In this document: positions 22,170-24,767 of the stretch, one piece after another
Numbering within the stretch: the stretch's first letter is position 1
Layout of the letters: each line of letters begins with the position of its first letter
Source: JACZWZ01 sp036478235
GTDB taxonomy: Bacteria > Actinomycetota > Acidimicrobiia > Spongiisociales > UBA11373
Reading direction: 5' to 3'
Length of the DNA stretch: 24,767 bases
Assembly (NCBI GenBank): GCA_036478235.1
Contig: JAZGDZ010000064.1
Location: forward strand, 1-24,767
The notes under the pieces: generated by a model
Told to the model about the DNA's origin: nothing
What the model saw: the letters and a program-made list of their open reading frames with translations, nothing else
Database searches by the model: none
Program-made: the position numbers and the translations under genes

Positions 22170-22505
22170 TCAGGTGACGAGAACGCGGCCCCACAGAATG
22201 ATCGTGATGCCGGCGAGTACGAGGATTGCTCCGATGATGTCGAAACGGTCTGGTCTCAGCCCGTCGAGCGCCCAGCCCCACAGCATCGCACCGAGCAGAA
22301 AAACACCGGCGTAAGCGGCGTACAGACGACCAAAGCTCGTCTCGGGCTGATACGTCTGGACGACCGCGTAGGCGAGTAGTGCGGCCAACCCGACGGGCAC
22401 CAGCCAGATCGACGCCCCGATTCGGCGCCACCGCCAAATCGCGTACACGCCGCCTAACTCACCCAGGGCGGCCACCAGGAAGATTGCTGCCGTTTTGGCG
22501 ACCAT
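22170..22505 (-). CDS. YnfA / UPF0060 family small membrane protein
   Basis: 111 residues, four membrane helices. The family signature is clear: AALGELGGVYAIWRWRR at the first helix, TSFGRLYAAYAGVFL in the middle and WALDGLRPDRFDIIGA before the last helix. YnfA proteins resemble small multidrug-resistance transporters and have been linked to export of toxic cations in some bacteria; the physiological substrate here is unknown. ATG 22505 is fixed by TACGCT 6 nt upstream. It is the only minus-strand intact gene in the accessory zone and sits between family 3 copies b and c. Confidence 0.9.
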   Translation of the reverse strand: MVAKTAAIFLVAALGELGGVYAIWRWRRIGASIWLVPVGLAALLAYAVVQTYQPETSFGRLYAAYAGVFLLGAMLWGWALDGLRPDRFDIIGAILVLAGITIILWGRVLVT

Positions 22506-22511
22506 GTGCTC

Positions 22512-22517
22512 AGCGTA
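22512..22517 (-). promoter_or_regulatory. -10 box of the YnfA gene (leaderless)
   Basis: TACGCT on the minus strand, then 6 nt (GAGCAC), then ATG 22505. Same sequence as the PAC2 gene's box. Confidence 0.55.
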
Positions 22518-22607
22518 CCTATCGATGATCTTGACCGGAGGCCCGGAACAGGCGGCGTCCGACCGCCTTCGGCGCATTCACGCCTGTGGCTCAGCAGCAA
22601 GTCTTGC

Positions 22608-22660
22608 CCCTCGGGACCCCTGTCGAAACTTGACCAGCCTGGCAGTCAGGCTGGAGGTGC
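22608..22660 (+). repeat. Family 3 repeat, copy c
   Basis: CCCTCGGGACCCCTGTCGAA, then ACTTGA and a perfect stem CCAGCCTG (22634-22641), loop GCAGT, CAGGCTGG (22647-22654). The tail differs from copies b, d and f and matches copy g. Confidence 0.7.
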
Positions 22661-22702
22661 CCGCGTAGAGTGCAGCATGCCGGTTGGGCAGTTGCCCCAG
22701 GG

Positions 22703-22742
22703 ACATCCCCTTTTTCGGAATGAGGCATATCCCCTATTTCGG
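22703..22742 (+). repeat. 16-bp direct repeat, 24-bp period
   Basis: ACATCCCCTTTTTCGG (22703-22718) and ATATCCCCTATTTCGG (22727-22742), two mismatches. They lie upstream of the small membrane protein gene and could be a tandem protein-binding site. The rest of the 315-base gap 22506-22820 holds family 3 copy c. Confidence 0.4.
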
Positions 22743-22820
22743 GGGGCGGCGCTACCGGGCATGATGCCTCCATGACAGATGGACGAGCCGGGGCGCTCAG
22801 ACGGACAAGGAGATGCTCTG

Positions 22821-23180
22821 ATGCGTTCGGTAATCACAGGATGGTGGTCGTGGCTTGTGGCAACTTGGGCTTCTGCTTCTTTTGCCATTTCTGTAATCGC
22901 GTTATTCGGAGATGATGGTGATGAGGGTATTGCACATAGGGTCGCTTTTGCCCTCATCTTTCTTGGATTTGCTGCCGCGACTGCGGCTGCGCTTGTTGTT
23001 CGGCGCAGAGCACCGAGGCTGGCGGCTTGGCTTCTCATTGTCGGGGTTGGTCTGCCGGGTCTGCCGGGCTTCTCCGTCTGGATGTTTGTCCCTACCGCAA
23101 TAGCCCTGGTCATCATCGTTGGCGGCGTCACCACCGGTGAGATCAGATTCAGGCGACCCGAGCCAGCGGGCGCGGGGTAA
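22821..23180 (+). CDS. Small hypothetical membrane protein
   Basis: 119 residues with four predicted membrane segments: SWLVATWASASFAISVIALF, VAFALIFLGFAAATAAALVV, WLLIVGVGLPGLPGF and VPTAIALVIIVGGV, and a short basic tail. No family is recognised. ATG 22821 is chosen because AAGGAG lies 8 nt before it. The 5' half of the gene is visibly less GC-rich than its surroundings, with codons such as TTT, GTA and GCT, which suggests acquisition from elsewhere. It sits between family 3 copies c and d, like a cassette. Confidence 0.7.
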   Translation: MRSVITGWWSWLVATWASASFAISVIALFGDDGDEGIAHRVAFALIFLGFAAATAAALVVRRRAPRLAAWLLIVGVGLPGLPGFSVWMFVPTAIALVIIVGGVTTGEIRFRRPEPAGAG

Positions 23181-23273
23181 AGCTATCTATCGACGGAGGG
23201 TCTTGGTCAAAGGAGCCGCCGGTCAAGGCGACCCCGCCCAATCAGGCGCATATGGGGCGGCGAGGGACGGAAC

Positions 23274-23331
23274 TCCTCAGCACCCCTGTAGAAAGTTGGC
23301 CAGCCAACCAGTCCCGTTTGGACTCACGATC
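23274..23331 (+). repeat. Family 3 repeat, copy d
   Basis: TCCTCAGCACCCCTGTAGAA, then AGTTGG with stem GTTGG (23295-23299), loop CCAG, CCAAC (23304-23308), then GACTCACGATC. It lies 94 nt after the small membrane protein stop. Confidence 0.6.
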
Positions 23332-23388
23332 GGACTTGTCCCCGCGTCTCGAACAACCCGTTTGACCGGGGTGAGTCTGCCTGAGGCC

Positions 23389-23475
23389 CTACTGGGTGAG
23401 GAGGAAGGCGACCAGGCTGTCGATGTCTTCTTCGCTCAACAAGATCTTGAAGCCCTTCGGCAACCAGCTGCCCGA
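23389..23475 (-). pseudogene. C-terminal remnant of a cytochrome c-like domain
   Basis: On the minus strand one frame reads WLPKGFKILLSEEDIDSLVA followed by FLLTQ and a stop. The S-EE-ID-LVAFL ending is the classic last helix of class I cytochrome c domains. No CxxCH haem motif or start is found upstream, so only the tail remains. The 760-base stretch 23181-23940 otherwise holds family 3 copies d, e and f and no intact gene. Confidence 0.4.
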
Positions 23476-23639
23476 CCACACCCCACCACACCGCGCCACA
23501 CCATCCCGACACGGCATCAGCGACTAACCCGACCCGCAGGACACAACCGCCCTTCTCGACGGTTCAAGTGCCGACGGCGAAGAGGCCAAGGGGGATGCCA
23601 CCGAACCCGTGTTGGGAGCGCCGGGCAACCGTCAGGAGC

Positions 23640-23712
23640 CCCTCGGGACCCCTATCAGAATCATCCGGCCCTCGGATTCATCATCAAGACCGACTCGGGA
23701 CTCACTGAATCC
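23640..23712 (+). repeat. Family 3 repeat, copy e (diverged)
   Basis: CCCTCGGGACCCCTATCAGA, then ATCATCCGGCCCTCGG with a short CCG/CGG stem and a GACTCACTGAATCC tail that recalls the CTCACGATC of other copies. Confidence 0.5.
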
Positions 23713-23762
23713 AGGGGCTAGCTCAGGCGTCCCCCCAGCGGGTGCCCGTCACCAGATCGGCA

Positions 23763-23834
23763 CCCTCAGCACCCCCGTCGAAACTTGACCGCCATCGGAG
23801 TCCAGTTTGAGCTCACGATCGTGCTCCGAGTGAG
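23763..23834 (+). repeat. Family 3 repeat, copy f
   Basis: CCCTCAGCACCCCCGTCGAA, then ACTTGACCGCCATCGG, TTTGAGCTCACGATC and CTCCGAGTGAG. CGGAG pairs with CTCCG, and CTCAC with GTGAG. It lies about 106 nt before the NTF2-like gene. Confidence 0.65.
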
Positions 23835-23940
23835 GTAGCAGTCGTCGAGGGTGCAGACATGACCTCTGGCTCTATCTGAGTGGCCGCGGACCGCGCATTG
23901 TGGTTGCAGCTATTTGATGGCCTCTATCAAAGGGGAGAGC

Positions 23941-24330
23941 ATGCCCGAGCATCCGAATGTCGATTTGCTACGCCGCGGTTTTGCGGCATTCGCGGCAGGG
24001 GATTTAGAGACGTTGGAGGGCATGTTTGCCGACGACGCGATATGGCATGTCCCCGGACGCCACCGCTTTTCCGGCGACTACGAAGGCAAGGCCGCGATCT
24101 TTCAGTACTTCCGTGAGTTCTTTCAGGATATGGACTCAATCGTGCAGGACGTGCATGCGCTGCTTGCCGACGACGAGCACGGTGTGGCCCTGCAGAAGGT
24201 CACCGCCACGCGGGGCGATGATCGGCTCGAAGTCAACAATGTGCTGGTATTCCACATCGATAACGGTCTGGCAACCGAGGTCTGGTTGGCCTCCAACGAC
24301 CCATACGCCGCAGACGAGTTCTGGGCGTAA
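23941..24330 (+). CDS. NTF2-like / SnoaL-type protein
   Basis: 129 residues with the cone-shaped NTF2 fold pattern: NVDLLRRGFAAFAAGDLETL, FADDAIWHVPG, GDYEGKAAIFQYFREFF, then beta strands through LEVNNVLVFHIDNGLATEVW and a C-terminal YAADEFWA. Members are small cyclases, isomerases, hydrolases or ligand binders; the active-site His/Asp set cannot be assigned, so the function is open. ATG 23941 is preceded by AAAGGGGAGAGC, a strong ribosome binding site with 3-4-nt spacing. Flanked by family 3 copies f and g. Confidence 0.85.
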   Translation: MPEHPNVDLLRRGFAAFAAGDLETLEGMFADDAIWHVPGRHRFSGDYEGKAAIFQYFREFFQDMDSIVQDVHALLADDEHGVALQKVTATRGDDRLEVNNVLVFHIDNGLATEVWLASNDPYAADEFWA

Positions 24331-24475
24331 CCGAAGCGCCCCTAGAAGCCGAGCATCACCAGGCCAGCCCAACGCAGCCGCCCGCGGGTCGTGTCAGCAT
24401 TGGGCCGTGGGTCGCTCCTGTCTGCCATCGAATCGCTACGTTCGCCGGGGCCGCGTTGACGTTGAGGTCTCCAGA

Positions 24476-24529
24476 CCCTCTGCACCCTTTTCGAAACTTG
24501 ACCGGCCTGACCTTCAGGCTGGCAGTGCT
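24476..24529 (+). repeat. Family 3 repeat, copy g
   Basis: CCCTCTGCACCCTTTTCGAA, then ACTTGACCGGCCTGACCTTC and AGGCTGGCAGTGC: stem GCCTG-ACCTT-CAGGC. It shares the tail type of copy c. The remaining sequence to the window end (24530-24767) shows no convincing gene, only a near-palindrome at 24712-24727. Confidence 0.65.
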
Positions 24530-24767
24530 CCCGTGGCGCGCAGTCTGAATCTCGTATGTCAAGGAGCTCGTGGGTTGGTGGACAGGACTGGGATGGGCCA
24601 CACCTGGTGGTGGGCAGGCTCGTATCAGGTCACACCACTCCGCTGAAGGCTTGGTGGGCGGGGTCGACAGGTCAATCTGAGGACAACGCCGGTGGGCGTG
24701 TCAGCCGGTTAGTGGGTCAGACCCCACCCTGATCTCATGCGGTTCGGGGTAGCTCTTTGAAGACTTG

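Noticed and set aside
23119..23721. 200-residue forward open frame in 23.1-23.7 kb
   Set aside because: It crosses two family 3 repeats, lacks a ribosome binding site and domain pattern, and overlaps the end of the membrane protein gene.
22048..24529. Integron attC sites
   Set aside because: The family 3 repeats lack the GTTRRRY/RYYYAAC core pair and no integron integrase is present; only the cassette-like layout is similar.
24712..24727. Terminator at the window end
   Set aside because: The GTGGG/CCCAC near-palindrome has only 5 pairs and no T-run, and no gene ends nearby.

Overview
The window is high-GC DNA from an actinobacterium, most likely an uncultured Acidimicrobiia-type lineage. 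That placement is an inference from the DUF222-HNH, PAC2, DUF3179 and HAD-IG nucleotidase families, the Thr-rich lipoprotein linkers, GTG starts and leaderless promoters; there is no rRNA to confirm it. I see no rRNA, convincing tRNA, CRISPR array or intact transposase.

Layout. 1-4.7 kb: a cN-II-like 5'-nucleotidase, a Cys-rich zinc protein, a PAP2-kinase membrane fusion (-) and a stand-alone PAP2 phosphatase. 4.7-8.6 kb: a DUF3179 lipoprotein, two minus-strand genes (a 65-aa protein and a secreted Asp/Lys/Gly-rich protein) and an orphan histidine kinase. 8.7-12 kb: a class III aminotransferase, a four-unit tandem hairpin-repeat array, a ribbon-helix-helix-like protein and a thiolase. 12-15.3 kb: three co-directional genes, namely a peptidoglycan-binding lipoprotein, a PAC2 protein and a seven-bladed WD40 propeller fused to a UBP-type zinc finger. 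15.4-19.9 kb: a DUF222-HNH nuclease (-), a double-META lipoprotein (+), an MscS channel (-) and a DUF2270-DUF2179 membrane protein (-). 20-24.8 kb: an accessory zone of small genes and fragments (decayed lipoprotein, DsrE, methyltransferase with an in-frame UGA, YnfA, small membrane protein, cytochrome c tail, NTF2-like protein).

Three repeat systems stand out. Family 1 is a ~90-bp unit built of hairpins. It fills gaps at 3841-4050, 8604-8720 and 9985-10377, has a relic at 1642, and two of its copies run directly into a -10 box of the next gene. Family 2 is a pair of ~85-bp elements (87-173 and 3899-3985) with compensatory stem changes. Family 3 is a separate repeat occurring only at 20.9-24.5 kb; it separates nearly every small gene there, like the joints of a cassette array, but does not match integron attC.

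Regulation. Many genes carry a TANNNT -10 box exactly 6-7 nt before the start codon (220, 8733, 12088, 13331, 16516-, 22505-), which implies leaderless mRNAs. Others (1731, 3703-, 6189-, 11953-, 20575, 21132, 22821, 23941) have Shine-Dalgarno sequences. This split was used to choose starts.
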